Source: Owenia fusiformis
Lineage: Eukaryota; Annelida; Polychaeta; Sabellida; Oweniidae
Direction of reading: 5' to 3'
DNA length: 64,000 nt
Assembly (NCBI GenBank): GCA_903813345.2
Contig: CAIIXF020000001.1
Coordinates: 38,223,366-38,287,365 of the forward strand
Shown one piece after another: positions 24,176 through 36,884 of the stretch. The notes beneath the pieces are model-generated. The model was given only the letters and a program-made list of their open reading frames with translations, searched no databases and was not told where the DNA came from. The first letter of the stretch is position 1. Every line of letters starts with the position of its first letter. The position numbers and the translations under genes are program-made.

Positions 24176-26246
24176 TGTGTATTAAAATAACTCGCGACTT
24201 TTTGCTGGGAAGAGCGTCTGGGGACCAATATGACGCTAGCTTTTCCTACTTTTAATTTGAAAATTGAGAAATTGAATCATTATCAGGTCATAGAGTGTTA
24301 TGCATCGTACATGTGCATGTACAATGTCCAGTTGGAACTGATAATTTTAAATTTCCGCTAATCACTTTGAAGCAAGTTAAAAGATCTCATCCTGAGAACT
24401 TGTAGATTTTATGGTCAATATTTGAAGAAACTTGCAAAAACGTTGGAAGCGGTTGCCCTCGCCCTCCCGCCCCGGCCTCAAAACCTTTCAAACCATGCAA
24501 TTTTTCACCATTCTGATCACTTTTCGCATGATTTTTTGCCAAAACTGTCAAAAGTTACTCTCCTTGGCAATAGCCCCCCCCCCTTCATTGGAAAAAACTT
24601 GCTACGGGCAAGACAGTACATACAGTACATGCACGACGCATGCAGTACATTCACCGGGGTACCCTGGCTTAATTTAAATGCATATTTGCAGACGATGAAG
24701 AAAAAAGATTATACTTGTTTATAAAACAATTTTAAGAAATCAAAATATCCTGTTTGTGCCGGAAAGAGATCGCCGTATAGTTACTGATCAAAGATGTCAA
24801 ATTGTGGGAATCGTGAATAATGACCGTTCAGACCAGTTTTTAAAATACCAACCACCGAACTCCGAACACAAACCATCTAACACCGTCCACAAGAAGTTGG
24901 AGACTATAACAATATGTCATTTGTCTCACCGATTCTGATGGTGACACAATAATAACCCTTACATCCTCTCATGGATATACGAGCAGTCTTATATCCAATA
25001 TCCAGTCTCATAATAATCAGAGGCATATTAATAATTTTTCATTTGACTTTATACGCCTCTGTTATAAACATGGACGTTTATCCCGGTCAGATTATTCCCG
25101 GTCAATCATCATGCTACATGCAGGTAGCCATGCACAAAGATGTGAAAAAAACTGTCACAAGAAATGAAAACAAGAATTTTGTAAAGCAACTATAAGTCAA
25201 AAATTCAAAAAAAATCAACAACAAAGCAACATAATTAACCGTTGAAAACGAAACGAAATAGTACACGCTCGGGTACAAGTTCTTTTAAAAACGTGTAACT
25301 CAACCTTCTTATAAAACAAAGCAAAGGAAATGTAAAGCTAGCGTTAAATCGTGGAATTAACAGCCTTTACTACTTTTTGAATATGAAGACTCTCTCTTTC
25401 AAGCATTCTAGTGCTTGGCTCTGATAAAAAATCAGAATGCTAGCTCTAATAAATAAAAATGTATAAACTTAAATATAGTACGCAAAATTCCTAAAGATTA
25501 ATTATTCGAAATGAATGTAGAGCTCGCCATCAAAATTGTCATCATCACTGTCAACAGACCTAAGCCAACTATTTATGAATACCTGGAAGATAAATTTAAC
25601 CCTTAATTATTAACTTTTAAGTGTTAACAATAAAACAAGAAACTACATGCATAACATGAAGTATAAACACCCGGGTATAAACGCATTGTTGGGCGCCGAG
25701 GTAGCATTCGCCAATTCAACTGACGGCTGACAGATTACCCTTATGTATCTAATAGTTATGCAAATTAAAATATGTCCAAGTCATTTAAATATGAATAGTG
25801 ACTGTCACGTTAAAAACTAGGTTAAACCACCAGCCGACATCTGGCAGGTGAATTCAACTCATTTAACTCATGAGTAGTACCTGCCACTATAAGTAATTGA
25901 GTTTACCACTGATAAAAAGTAGGTTAAACCACCAGCCGGCAGCTGAATTCATGAATGCAACCTTAGTTCTGAATTATTTCGGAGCTGTTTCTGCTGAATC
26001 CCAGGATGCGTTTTACACCTTTCCTGAGTGAAGACCCCCCGCTTTTCTCTACGTTGTGTCCTCCTCGCATGTGTCCATGCATAACCCCAAACTTCACATG
26101 TCCGTCATGTCTGCAGCATTCCATTCATTGAAAGAACCTGTAAAAAAGAATATAATATTTAGCAGATGAGATATCAAATGGTGACTGAGACATCAAATGT
26201 TTGAACCACGGGTCTGGGTTAAATATTGTACTTGCTTAAATTACTG
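24176..26246. other. Intergenic with minor repeats
   Basis: At 24440-24610 a stretch with a C-run and AAAACTTGCTACGGGCA resembles the repeat at 49405-49575. At 25815-25945 GTTAAACCACCAGCCG occurs twice in a short duplication. I found no supportable exon. Confidence 0.35.
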
Positions 26247-26727
26247 TACGAGGGGTGATCCAAAAGTCTTGGACGCCCTGCTCTATTTTTGTTGGTTTTT
26301 GATAAAATTACTTTAAACTTTCTAATAATAAAGACCAACAACCTAACTACTTTGTGTATTAATTTCATGGAGAAATGATATATTTTATATAATTTTCTAG
26401 ATAGTTTTGAATACAGGGACCCTGCCACCCGGAACGGTATTCGCATATGGCAACTTTCAGCCTTAAATGTTGCCGCCATTTCACTTGTTTCCCAAGCCTT
26501 GACCACTATATTTCTTTGAATTTTGAATGTTAAACCATGTTAGTTTACTTCCTTTGTTACAAGGCAACCAATTAATTGTGTTTTAATTATAATGTCACAT
26601 ATGACAATGGCCGTACATGCTATGCTCTAAGAAAATGCCATCAGACAAGCAACCCTCATTCTGGTATCATTTTTGCTGCAAGATGGCTGCTTAAATGCAG
26701 AACATGAAAGCAATCAAAATGGAACAA

Positions 26728-27193
26728 AGGCCAAAATGCCCTAATACGTCACTTCCGCTGAATAGAAAAAAGTAGTATTCAAAAATAAATGTAGTCCCAA
26801 CACAATTGTGATCATGACGAGTCAGTAAGCTAGTATGTAGGCACAGTTGTAATCTTTTTGCAATGGCAACATGCCATTTCTTCTGAAAATGCGTTTATTT
26901 GGGTTATCTGAAGGAAAATTTCGAGTCAAGTGGCGTATTAATTTTGCCTTCATTTTTGTGAATTTCAATTTGTGTCTGCAGAGAGAGGGGGTAGTGTCAC
27001 AATTGACCAATTATTTCAAAAAGTAGATGATTGGCCCCTATTGAGTTTAGTGTCAAGATGTAGCTTAGACATAGCTTTAGAACCTCAGATAGGCCAGTGA
27101 GGCCACATAAATCTATAACTCGAGATAAAAAGTCAGGCGTTTGCCCTTTTGCCCATTGACTAGTATGGTGACGTGAATTAGGGCAGTTTTGCC
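26728..27193. repeat. 466-bp module R, copy 1
   Basis: Identical by eye to 28058-28523. The ends are imperfectly inverted: AGGCCAAAATGCCCTAATAC at the start, and TTAGGGCAGTTTTGCC (preceded by GTGACGTGAA) at the end. The 62-codon minus-strand ORF occurs identically in both copies and has no known family. Confidence 0.8.
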
Positions 27194-28057
27194 TATTAGT
27201 CACATGTGAAAGTGACCAAAATTTTTTAAAACTACTCAGAATCGCCCAGAATTGAAGTTTATTAGTGTGAAACATATTTTGGACGGAGGCAAAAAGGGGA
27301 ATTTTCATGAACAAATTTAATGTTTTTGCTGAATCAGCAGTTTTCGCTTTTTACCCCAAAAACCACTGATTTTGACGATATTTGGCTACAATTTTGTCCT
27401 TAGTGACCCCTAAATGTCATTTGTTGTCGTAAATGGGGAAGCCAACGAGTTGCTATTCATCATAAAGATTGAATTTTCCATCTTATGGTTTCCAGTATAG
27501 AAAGAAGGTACATATCGAGGGTGCAGTCAGAAATTGGTGAGTTAAGTGTCAATTTTTGATGTATTTGTTCACTCTAAATGACTACATTCGAGCTAAAAAA
27601 TATCTCAAAAGTCCCAATTCTCTAGGCCAGAGTCAAAACTGATCAAATTTGTCATCATTTTTCAAATCAGGAGGTTGTTGAATGGAATAAAGTATGAAAA
27701 AGTGATGATTTTAGTAAGGTTTTGCCAAAAAGTGGGCCAAATTTGTCCAATTTTCTGGTTCACGGTTCAGTGATTTTGGCTAAAAATCGCAATATGCAAT
27801 AAAATACTCAATTTCTTGACACGATACTGAAAAATGTCACCATCAGGCAATGGATTTCATGATGTAAATGAAAAACTAGTCAAATATCAAGGAAAACCAT
27901 TGGGTTCTTGGAAAGATGACCCCAGGGGTAATGAAGTAGCCATATTTTTCATAATTGCTGTCAGAATATTCTTAAACTGCACAAAACTACTTGAAAAACT
28001 CTAGTAAATTGGAAAAACGCAATTTAAAGCCAGAAATCATCCAACCATGTGGCTATT

Positions 28058-28523
28058 AGGCCAAAATGCCCTAATACGTCACTTCCGCTGAATAGAAAAA
28101 AGTAGTATTCAAAAATAAATGTAGTCCCAACACAATTGTGATCATGACGAGTCAGTAAGCTAGTATGTAGGCACAGTTGTAATCTTTTTGCAATGGCAAC
28201 ATGCCATTTCTTCTGAAAATGCGTTTATTTGGGTTATCTGAAGGAAAATTTCGAGTCAAGTGGCGTATTAATTTTGCCTTCATTTTTGTGAATTTCAATT
28301 TGTGTCTGCAGAGAGAGGGGGTAGTGTCACAATTGACCAATTATTTCAAAAAGTAGATGATTGGCCCCTATTGAGTTTAGTGTCAAGATGTAGCTTAGAC
28401 ATAGCTTTAGAACCTCAGATAGGCCAGTGAGGCCACATAAATCTATAACTCGAGATAAAAAGTCAGGCGTTTGCCCTTTTGCCCATTGACTAGTATGGTG
28501 ACGTGAATTAGGGCAGTTTTGCC
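28058..28523. repeat. 466-bp module R, copy 2
   Basis: Direct copy of 26728-27193, offset 1330 bp. The inner flanks of the two copies share TATTAG (after copy 1) and CTATTAG (before copy 2). The outer flanks share CAAAG. An ordinary single insertion would not give this arrangement. Confidence 0.8.
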
Positions 28524-29130
28524 AAAGAATACTACAAGATATTTTCACTATTATTGACCTTGAGCAGCTACCATATGCACGATACAGTCTCTGTTTAATT
28601 TTCTTCCTTTTCTCCAAGTTGAAAGGAGAGTTGAAAAAAATGTTTTTTACTCATTGGATGAGGTTGAGAGTGGCACTCCAGCAGCATTTGTATCACATAA
28701 TCAATGGTGGTGTCATAAATGTCTTTCATTCATTACTAAAGTGGTATGAAAAATGTGTTCAAATTCGTGGAAAATATGTTGAAAAGTAGGTCTTAATATG
28801 TGAAAATGATGATGGCAGATGACACTCAGATTGAAAATCGAAAATTCTCTCATATCATGGCTGGTTTAGGTTGTGAACCTGAAACTAAAGTATTTGCCAT
28901 ATTATAACAGTTGTGACGTGATTTGCTAAAATTAAATACCGTTCCGGGTGGAAGGGACCTGGTATTAAAAGATATTTAGAAAAGTAGTTAAAGTATATTA
29001 TTTTTTTGTTGAAACTTATACACAAAGTTGTTCAGATCTTGATCTTTATTATCTGAAAGTTTCATGTAATTATATTAGAAAATAGCAAAGTTAGAGCGGG
29101 GCGTCCAAGACTTTTGGATCACCCCTCGTA

Positions 29131-30179
29131 TATAAGATGGGGCATGCAAGCTCGATTGTTTCTTCTGTGTTTGTTTTTACCCTAGCTTGCAAGATGAGTT
29201 TGAATTATTACCTGACGGGAGATGAAGAATTTACCATTGGCCTTATTTTACAATTATATTAGGCACAGTACACAATTTTTTTCAAAAGTAAAATAACAGT
29301 TACTATCTAGTTTTGGATTTGACGATCTGTGGAACTATAGAGTAAATTCTGCTTCTTTCTGCTTTTAGCATTGGCAAACGTATTTTAAATATTAAAAGGA
29401 AACTAATTAATGTATGAACGATTGCCTTTCCCGGGGCTAATGACTATGACCGAATCACACTGAACGAAATGCTGTTAATGAACTGAGCGTCTTCTTTTTG
29501 AACGATTAAAATCATTGTGAACAAATGAAGCTCCTCATTTTCAATTTGACTACTTCAGGCATCGGTTTTCCCAATCAAAAGTTTGTTCAAAAAGAATGTT
29601 CTTACTACTATGGATATCTTAAAAATGAATGTGAACTCAATGAATTTAAGGATTTCTGTATTATAGGCTAACTGGTTTGTGAAATATTTATTCTTTTATT
29701 GTAAATGATTTTGCGAAGTTTGTTTTCTCTATTTTGAGAGTACGCCTGTGTGTGCATGTAGCTACAGTAACTCTAGTTGAATGCATATGATACTGTACAG
29801 AAAATAATTAATTACCCGTTTTTTATTAGTATTCTAGTATTAGTATATCCATGGGTCTCTTAAAAGCCCATGGTATATCTGTTGGCGGTGATGATGAAAA
29901 TGCAACGTTCCACTTCCAAAAACTTACTTAATTGCCAGAAAGATTAATTTGTTTTCCATGTTGCACTGTACAATCGTATTATTAAGTTAGGGTTATACGT
30001 CCTTTGTTCTGTGTCACCCTTCAAAACCGGGGAAATCTCTTGTACAAAAAACAGACTTCAAGTACATCAATTTTATTTTGGCATAAATCTAACGTAGATA
30101 TTTTTATTTCAGGTTAAGCAGCATTACAATTACAATTATAACTACAAAGCTCAATTTACCTGATTTAACAGGGTTGTAC
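29131..30179. other. Intergenic, no recognised feature
   Basis: AT-rich DNA without recognisable exon or repeat. A short inverted pair CCATGGGTCTCTTAAAAGCC / GGCTTTTAAGAGACCCATGG-type palindrome sits near 29849-29872. Confidence 0.3.
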
Positions 30180-30569
30180 ATATTAATTTTCTGCCAAGAG
30201 TATCAGACGAATCAAATCATGATTTAATATCACTTAATCACGTGGTTCTAACTCCCCAGGGCGTATCGAAACTAAAACGCCCCCCAAACCCATTAATTTG
30301 AATTTCAAATCTACCCTGTCTTTGGAAAATCAATGATTGTGGGTCTCAAACAACACCATTTTTCTTCAAACTTGTTCCATTAAATTTCCTTCACAGAAAT
30401 ACCTTTTCAGTCGAGACATTGCTTTTGTTTACAAAGTCCCTCGTTTTAGCGGCGTTTTGGTCCCCAGATGTGAGAAGTTTCGATACGCCCCGGTGAGTTA
30501 GTACCGCGTGATTAAGTGAAATTAAATCATGATTTGATTCGTCTGATACTCTTGGCAGAAAATTAATAT
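30180..30569. mobile_element. Small TIR element (MITE), ~390 bp
   Basis: The arms of about 90 bp start ATATTAATTTTCTGCCAAGA and continue with GTATCAGACGAATCAAATCA; the inverse is at 30475-30569. The central part includes GGGCGTATCGAAACTAAAAC and its inverse. No coding capacity. Confidence 0.72.
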
Positions 30570-30633
30570 TAATAATTAATATGCCGAGTGAACGAAGATG
30601 AAATTGTAATGTATTCACATGGAAATAATGTGA

Positions 30634-30736
30634 TATACAATACAATACAATATAATACAATACAATACAATACAATACAATACAATACAATACAATACAA
30701 TACAATACAATACAATACAATACAATACAATACAAT
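30634..30736. repeat. (ATACA)n microsatellite
   Basis: About 20 copies of the pentamer TACAA with one TATAA variant. It reads as open frames on both strands, which accounts for the three overlapping ~110-codon ORFs here. Confidence 0.95.
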
Positions 30737-31696
30737 TAATACCATGTTTGTAGGGCGTACATTCCAGTTTCTAAATATGATTACACATTTAAGACATGCA
30801 TGCAGTGATATTGTTTGGATAGTTACCGACCAGTCATTCGCGTACGTAGATGAAGAAACAAAGACAGTTTCAAAGAGAAACGGAAGACAGTACATCATAC
30901 ATGTCTAGTTAAAAAACAATATTTATAATCTGAAAATCTGTATTTTTGAAGACATTTTGGGGATGAAAATCTGTTTTTCGTCTTCGGGATTCAGCTAAAA
31001 AGTAATTGGAGAAAAATCACGGTTACAAAACTGAATCAACAATTCTAAAAAATTCGGATTTCTAAAAATATATCGGGATAAATCAAAACGGTTGAGATTA
31101 CTTCATTTACAAGTTTATATCAAATTAGTTTTACAGTTAACATCAACGGTAATGTCTCAGAAACTTATATTGCCTTTGGGGATATTTCATTTGTGTGATC
31201 GTGGCATAAGCAACGACTAAGATTTGTTTTGAATTTACAAAAATGTATTTAACTTCATTCAAAATTGAGCTAGACGCTTCAAATAAAAAAACATTTTAAG
31301 GCTGTTCTCTTCCTCTATCATCATCGGCATATTTTCAATGGTTACGGGGGAGGGTGCGATCGCACCATGGCACCACCTCCTGGCTACGCCTATGACATTG
31401 TAAGACGTAACAATTTACACTTCAGTGGACGCTTCGTCGAAAATTGGGATAACTTAAATTATGCAATCAAAACCTCACACGTTGCATCATGTAAAATAAC
31501 ACACGTCCATTCTCTACTAAAGTAACGATAGCTATTTACAGATTTAAATCACAATCGAAATAATTCACGTACCAATATACGAACTATTGAAAACACAGTA
31601 TTCATTGATTTGCCATGTTTTCAAATATAAAAAGCTTTCTAATGATATTTAACTTAATATGTTATTAATATGTTAAATTTTCGTATTTTTTTGTTT
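30737..31696. other. Intergenic with an inverted G/C-run MITE relative
   Basis: 31200-31390 holds GATCGTGGCATAAGCAAC, GAGCTAGACGCTTC and GGGGGAGGGTGCGATCGCAC, then CCTGGCTACGCCTATG. This is a rearranged or inverted relative of the family at 17044. The rest is unremarkable. Confidence 0.45.
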
Positions 31697-31818
31697 TTCT
31701 GGGTACCCGGTTTTTTCGACTGGGTACCCGGTTTTCTCGACCGGGTACCGGGTACCAAGTTGGAACCCAGTATGGAGGATTTAGTACCCGGTACCCGGTA
31801 CCCGGTTTTTTCTACAAA
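31697..31818. repeat. GGTACCCGG palindrome cluster, copy 2 (inverted)
   Basis: Reverse complement of 20281-20400. It keeps CGACCGGGTACCGGGTACCA, TTGGAACCCAGTATGGAGGA and the closing GGTTTTTTCTACAAACCC, with CCTAGCCG just outside in both copies. Confidence 0.75.
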
Positions 31819-32149
31819 CCCTTCCTAGCCGATCTCCTGTAATCAAGTTAAACATTCCCAGTTATGAAAACAATGAAATTGATATCACTGATTGATTGGA
31901 CAAGTATTAGAAATTTGTCTCCAATTGTAATACATACATGTGTATCGTATTTTGAAATCTTGGGGATATGCATTAAGTGAAGCAAATCTGAAAAGTTTCA
32001 TCTTAAACATAACCAAAATTAAGCACAGAGCTACATTTTGCACTTTGGAACTTTCAACGTGTATCTAGTTTTTTGAATCTCAGGCCGCCGTACGACCCCC
32101 GTAGAGAAAATGTGCGCAAGGTTTAATTTTAATCTTACTGAATTATGTT

Positions 32150-32440
32150 AATTAGTTGCTTGGATGGTAGATTGATTGTTTGCTTGCTTATTTGCACGAT
32201 TGATTGCTTGATTGACCGTTTACTTGCTTACATTCTTTCTTTGTTGCTTAGTTGCTTCCTTGGTTTCTTTGCTGGATTATAGTTTGATTAGTTACTTGAT
32301 TGGTTGGTTTGTCGGTTGTTTGCTTGCTTTATTGGTAAGTTGCATGTTTTTTTACTTGCTTAGTTTCCTGCTTGCTTTGATGGTCGTTTGCTTGCTTGCT
32401 TGGTTGCGCCGTTGGTTGCTAGATTATTTATTTGAAACTT
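32150..32440. repeat. Degenerate TTGC/TTGA/TTGG low-complexity stretch
   Basis: Interrupted runs such as GATTGATTGTTTGCTTGCTT. The ORF at 32212-32499 is a Leu/Ser-rich by-product of this composition, not a membrane protein. Confidence 0.75.
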
Positions 32441-32454
32441 GTCTAAATATCCAT

Positions 32455-32730
32455 AGGCTTAGCCAGGGGGGGGGGTTGAGAATAAGAATAAGACCCTGAG
32501 AAAGAGGAGAAAAAGAACTTTAAAGCTTTTTATTTGAAGCTTCTAGCTCAATTTGGAATGAAGTTGCATCTAATTTTGTAAAATTCAATATAAAAATCAT
32601 TTTTTGGCTGGTTTATGTCACAATCTCACCCCCCGATTATGTCACAATCGCACCCCCCCCCCCCCCCGACTGAAACCCGAAATCTTTTTGGCGATCGCAC
32701 CCCCCCCCTGACTGAAAGTTGGCTAAATCG
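32455..32730. mobile_element. G/C-run MITE, third copy
   Basis: GGCTTAGCCAGGGGGGG, then AGCTTCTAGCTCAATTTGGA, GAAGTTGCATC, two C-runs each followed by GACTGAAA, and a closing CTGACTGAAAGTTGGCTAAA. Same order as 17044-17275, with a duplicated ATTATGTCACAATC segment. Confidence 0.65.
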
Positions 32731-35073
32731 TTTCAAGTGAAATATTTAGAACTGAAATCGGGGTTCGCTTAGTTTGAGTCAGGGAACAATCACACAGACG
32801 GATTAATTAATATTTGTTTTGATACATGAGTATTATAGGTTATAGGCAGTATCATGAGAACCAAGTAAACGTGTATAGGATTATTTTATGTTTATTCGGA
32901 ATTGAGTGAACCATCTGGAGTTTTAATCAAGATCAAATATTAGAAATCTATTTTTGACTCGATAAATTTTTGTTCGAATGTCAAACAGAACCTTCACGTT
33001 CTTTATTCATTTGGAACTTTGGTTTAAATTATTTCAATCAAATGTGTGTTGATACCCCGGGCCAATGCCATTAATTGACAAAATGTTGCAATACATCGCA
33101 CGCTCGGTCTTAACTGTGTTCATCGACGGGAGCCGAGTGAACGAAGATGGTTGTAATAGGGGGGGGGGCATTATTGTCTTTATTACAAATTACTTTTATA
33201 CATTATAACATACATAGTAAACGCGACCCGATCGGGGAAGGGGTTGGGGTTGTGCACAATATGTTATCTCTTTATACATGTTTTATTGCCAAATTAATAT
33301 GAAAACAAGCTGGAGTAACATAAATATTTATTTAGTATTTTGTTACCACACATCAAAAGGCGCATTTGAAGTTCAGAAAATGCAAGAAGACTTGGCTAGA
33401 CATTATGTACTTATATATTTATATGTTACGTATTTATTTTGTATTCAATTCGAATTCTCGCACTCCTTGAACCACCCCCACCCCTTGGCTACGGGTATAA
33501 GTACACTCGGCACACGGAGAGAATAATATTAGACTTCTGCAATGCAACTAATAAGAGAGACCTAAAATGAAAATAATGTAACAAGTGCTCTACTTTGGTG
33601 ATAAAAATAACTGTTCCTGTAAAAATATACAATTGTAGTCCATCACAAAGTTCATTTATTTCATGAAAGCGTCAATGGACAATGCATCTAAACACTAAGA
33701 TAAACAATAAATTAATTAACTTCTGAAGAAACATCCTGTAGTGGAAAAAACAAATGGCCTTTCATTACGGATTAGAATAGCCAGTCTGTCTGATTGTATA
33801 ATATATTAGATAGATTTTAAATTCCTTGGGAAATGAAAAAATAGTTTTTTTCTGGCTGTTTAATGAAAACATAAAAATAAAAAGATGAAAAATTCCCATT
33901 CATTAACATCTACATACCCCTAGTGGTATGGGCCGTGCGATTGCTACAAATGGACAGGCATAATAGATGATGTGTTTGAAAGGTGGCTTTGCCTCGATGT
34001 ATTGGTTAATAAATGATATTATAAACTTTATTGATCGTGAATTCACCTTTCCAAATTCAAATCCCAAATAAATAAAGCACACAATTCAAGCGTGACACAA
34101 AAAGAGCAAAACTGAAAACCCTTTAACCTATAGTGCCCGACATTATGTTAATAAATAATTTCTACATGTTGAAATATATTGCTATTTGATTGAGTTCAAG
34201 ACAAAACTTTTTGGAATTGTTTCACATAATGTAATATTCCTCGGATTTGGTGCATACAGATGTTTTACAATCAGAGACAAGGGTCTTATACGGGGTATTA
34301 TATTTGGCAAACCAATCAATAAGTAGTATTAAATTATCACAAGGTAAATAACTTAATCCCTTTTGAAATTGCGGTTAAGTAGCATCTTAATTACAGTAAA
34401 GAAAGATCATCTAGGAATTATTTCTGCCTCTCATTCCTTAAACCGGCTTCGTTAAACAGTGTCAAGATATTTAAGTCAGAGCCAAAAACAAGACTATTTT
34501 TATATTTAAATCCCCTCACCTTGTCAATGTTTATGTCTGCATCTGGTTTTTCCTACCTTTTGAAGGGAGACAATATACACATAGATTAATTACTGGCCAT
34601 GGACAGGGGGCACAGAAACGAACATTCTGGGATCATTAGGGATAATTGGGGAAGGGGGATGGGTGGTGTTGAATAGAAAAGTCCGGGAGTGAAGTTAAGG
34701 GGTCCTGAAATCTTCCTTTTGATATTTAGTGCTTGAGTGAAGACTTGTTTCCACTCCACGCACTCTTGTAGAATTTAAATATTTGATCCAAAGGAGTTAT
34801 TTTTAATCAAAAATCAAAAATGATTAAATGCTTGCTGCATGCAAACATACTACACTTAAATTGAAATGCTTTACTTAGTTAATTAACGCAGTAGTCACAT
34901 GACACACGGATAAGACGTACCTGGGCCGAGGATAAGCAATATTTATCTCTCAATAGGTATGATAAGTGTGAACTTTTTATTCCTGAGAATTAGTAGTTAG
35001 TAGTGCTTATTACTTATGGATAAGACATTAAGTATTCTTTCTTAGTAGTGCTTAGAAAATAGTGTTTCACGTT
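32731..35073. other. Intergenic, no recognised gene
   Basis: AT-rich. The short words GAGCCGAGTGAACGAAGATG near 33130 and GCCGAGTGAACGAAGATG near 30582 are shared, which suggests a small dispersed repeat. No exon seen. Confidence 0.35.
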
Positions 35074-35907
35074 GTGTTAGTAACAGGAATTCAAAAGCTC
35101 GCCGTACGGCTGCCGTAGGAAATGTGACTGCAAAAGTATCCGAACGCAGAAATTCCACAGCGAGCGTAGAAATGTTACTGACCGCAGAAATGCTAGACCG
35201 CACGGTCGCCGTAGGAAATGTGACTGGGGAAGTTCATTTTCCTTTCCGATGTTTTTGCATTTTTCTCTTACACCCCAGTCACATTTGTCGTACGGAGGCT
35301 CTGCGTCGACCGCAAATCAATTTCTGCGGCGAGCGTAGAAAATCTACGCTCGCCTTGCGGTCTCCGTACGGCGTATCCGGTTTTTAAAGGCCGCATGGTA
35401 GCCGTAGAAATTATAAGTCGGAGTTATAATATTTTTCATTTCTGCGGTCCCCGTAGAAATCAACAGGCCGTTGCTGTAAACACAACACAATACGTATACT
35501 TCTTGATGAAAGGTAACTGATACCACAGCAACTTATATTTCACTTGCACTTTTTTTGATACTATATCCTAATTCACTACAAACAACATTTATAAATTGTA
35601 CTCATGTAGATAAGATAAAAATAAGAATTAACGTTAAATCAACAGAAATTCAAAAACTCGCCGTGCGGCTGCCGTAGGAAATGTGACTGCAAAAGTATCC
35701 GACCGCAGAAATTCCACGGCGAGCGTAGACATGTCACTGACCGCAGAAATGATAGACCGCATGGTCGGCCTTTAAAAACTGGATACGCCGTACGGAGACC
35801 GCATGGAGAGCGTAGTTTTTCTACGCTCGCCGCAGAAATTCACTTATTTAATTGATCTGCGGTCGACGGTCGATCGGCCGCCGTACGACAAATGTGACTG
35901 GGGTGTA
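35074..35907. mobile_element. CACCCCAGTCACATTT MITE cluster
   Basis: A complete element at about 35271-35907 has the inverted ends TTACACCCCAGTCACATTTG and CAAATGTGACTGGGGTGTAA. Outside both ends lies a further inverted block (CATTTTCCTTTCCGATGTTT, near 35231-35268 and 35908-35945), so the element sits in a larger palindrome. 35074-35230 holds a partial copy of the same family. The first 232 bp (35074-35305) match 63769-64000 exactly. Confidence 0.68.
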
Positions 35908-36479
35908 AAAGAAAAATGCAAAAACATCGGAAAGGAAAATGAATTTCTATTTGCAGTTTAAAATGATTTTATTGCAGGCTATCTAACTGAACGTTAAAAC
36001 AAAAGCATGCTTTATCACGCAGTCAAATGGGGATTTAGGGTTGCCAATTATTTGAGTGAATTATTTGGAGGGGAGTGGTTTATAATACGGTTAGGCTACA
36101 CTTTATTTAAAACCATCCACATTTCAAGGTAGAATTGGTTCAAATAACTTTGCTAATAAACAATCCGAAGAAGCTGAAAACATTATACATATAGCAAACA
36201 TAGAGCAGAATCTTTTCAAAACAATTTAATTGCATGTAAATGTTTCGTTCTATTCAGGTTAATGTCTGTTCATTATTTATCACGTACAGTAATATTCAAA
36301 TGGGTGTATTCATCAACCGCCGTACCTATATCATCATTATTCATCAAGACCGTTGGTGGAGATTTATTTGGACGAAAAATTTGAAAAGGGCGTTTTGGTT
36401 TAAAACTGTAATAAACTAGGAAAGTAAAACATGAACCCAAGTATCCCTTTCATTCATGGTCAAATAGTAAAACCAGAAG
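35908..36479. other. Outer palindrome arm, then intergenic DNA
   Basis: 35908-35945 pairs with 35231-35268. After that I see only AT-rich DNA. Confidence 0.35.
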
Positions 36480-36884
36480 CACTCGATGCCGGATACACAT
36501 CAAACACGTGCTAAAGTTTAGCACGTGTTTGAGATTGATCAAACCCGTGCTTAAGTTTAGCACGTGTTTGAGGTTGATCAAACCCGTGCTAGAATTTAGC
36601 CATGTTTGAGGTTCGATCAAACCCTGGGCCTCAGATCAAACCCGTGTGTGAAGCTCCAAGTGTTCCGGGCTACCCAAGTATTCCGACTCCTGCCGAAATA
36701 TTCTGAATTGACCCAAGTATTCTGGGTTTACTTATTTTAGCAAATACACTCGATATGGTGATTTTTCAATTTCTAATCCAATTTTAGATTTCTACAGAGA
36801 TGACTGTTGAAATTAAGTTAATCAAATCACTTATAATGTGGCTGTCTCATGTACAAAAGATTTTCCTTTTTTTATATATAACTA

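Larger units (their letters stand above)
26249..29128. mobile_element. TIR element with TA duplication, Tc1/mariner-like, non-autonomous
   Basis: The ends CGAGGGGTGATCCAAAAGTC and its perfect inverse are flanked by TA on both sides. The arms remain similar for about 195 bp, down to CCACCCGGAACGGTAT near 26428 and 28940. The terminal sequence and TA site resemble mariner-type ends. No transposase frame is seen. The interior holds two identical 466-bp modules. The length of 2880 bp is large for a MITE and is explained by these insertions. Confidence 0.78.

Noticed and set aside
30391-30908. ORFs of 106-114 codons with YCIVLYCIVL or TIQYNTIQYN repeats
   Set aside because: Produced by the (ATACA)n microsatellite in all frames.
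32212-32499. Leu-rich ORF resembling a multi-pass membrane protein
   Set aside because: Low-complexity TTGC/TTGG repeat reads as Leu, Ser and Ala; ends in a G-run of a MITE.
36480-36660. Possible CRISPR-like array of spaced palindromes
   Set aside because: Eukaryotic context, only three or four degenerate units, spacers not unique, and inverse copies at 38.9-39.1 kb show a foldback element.
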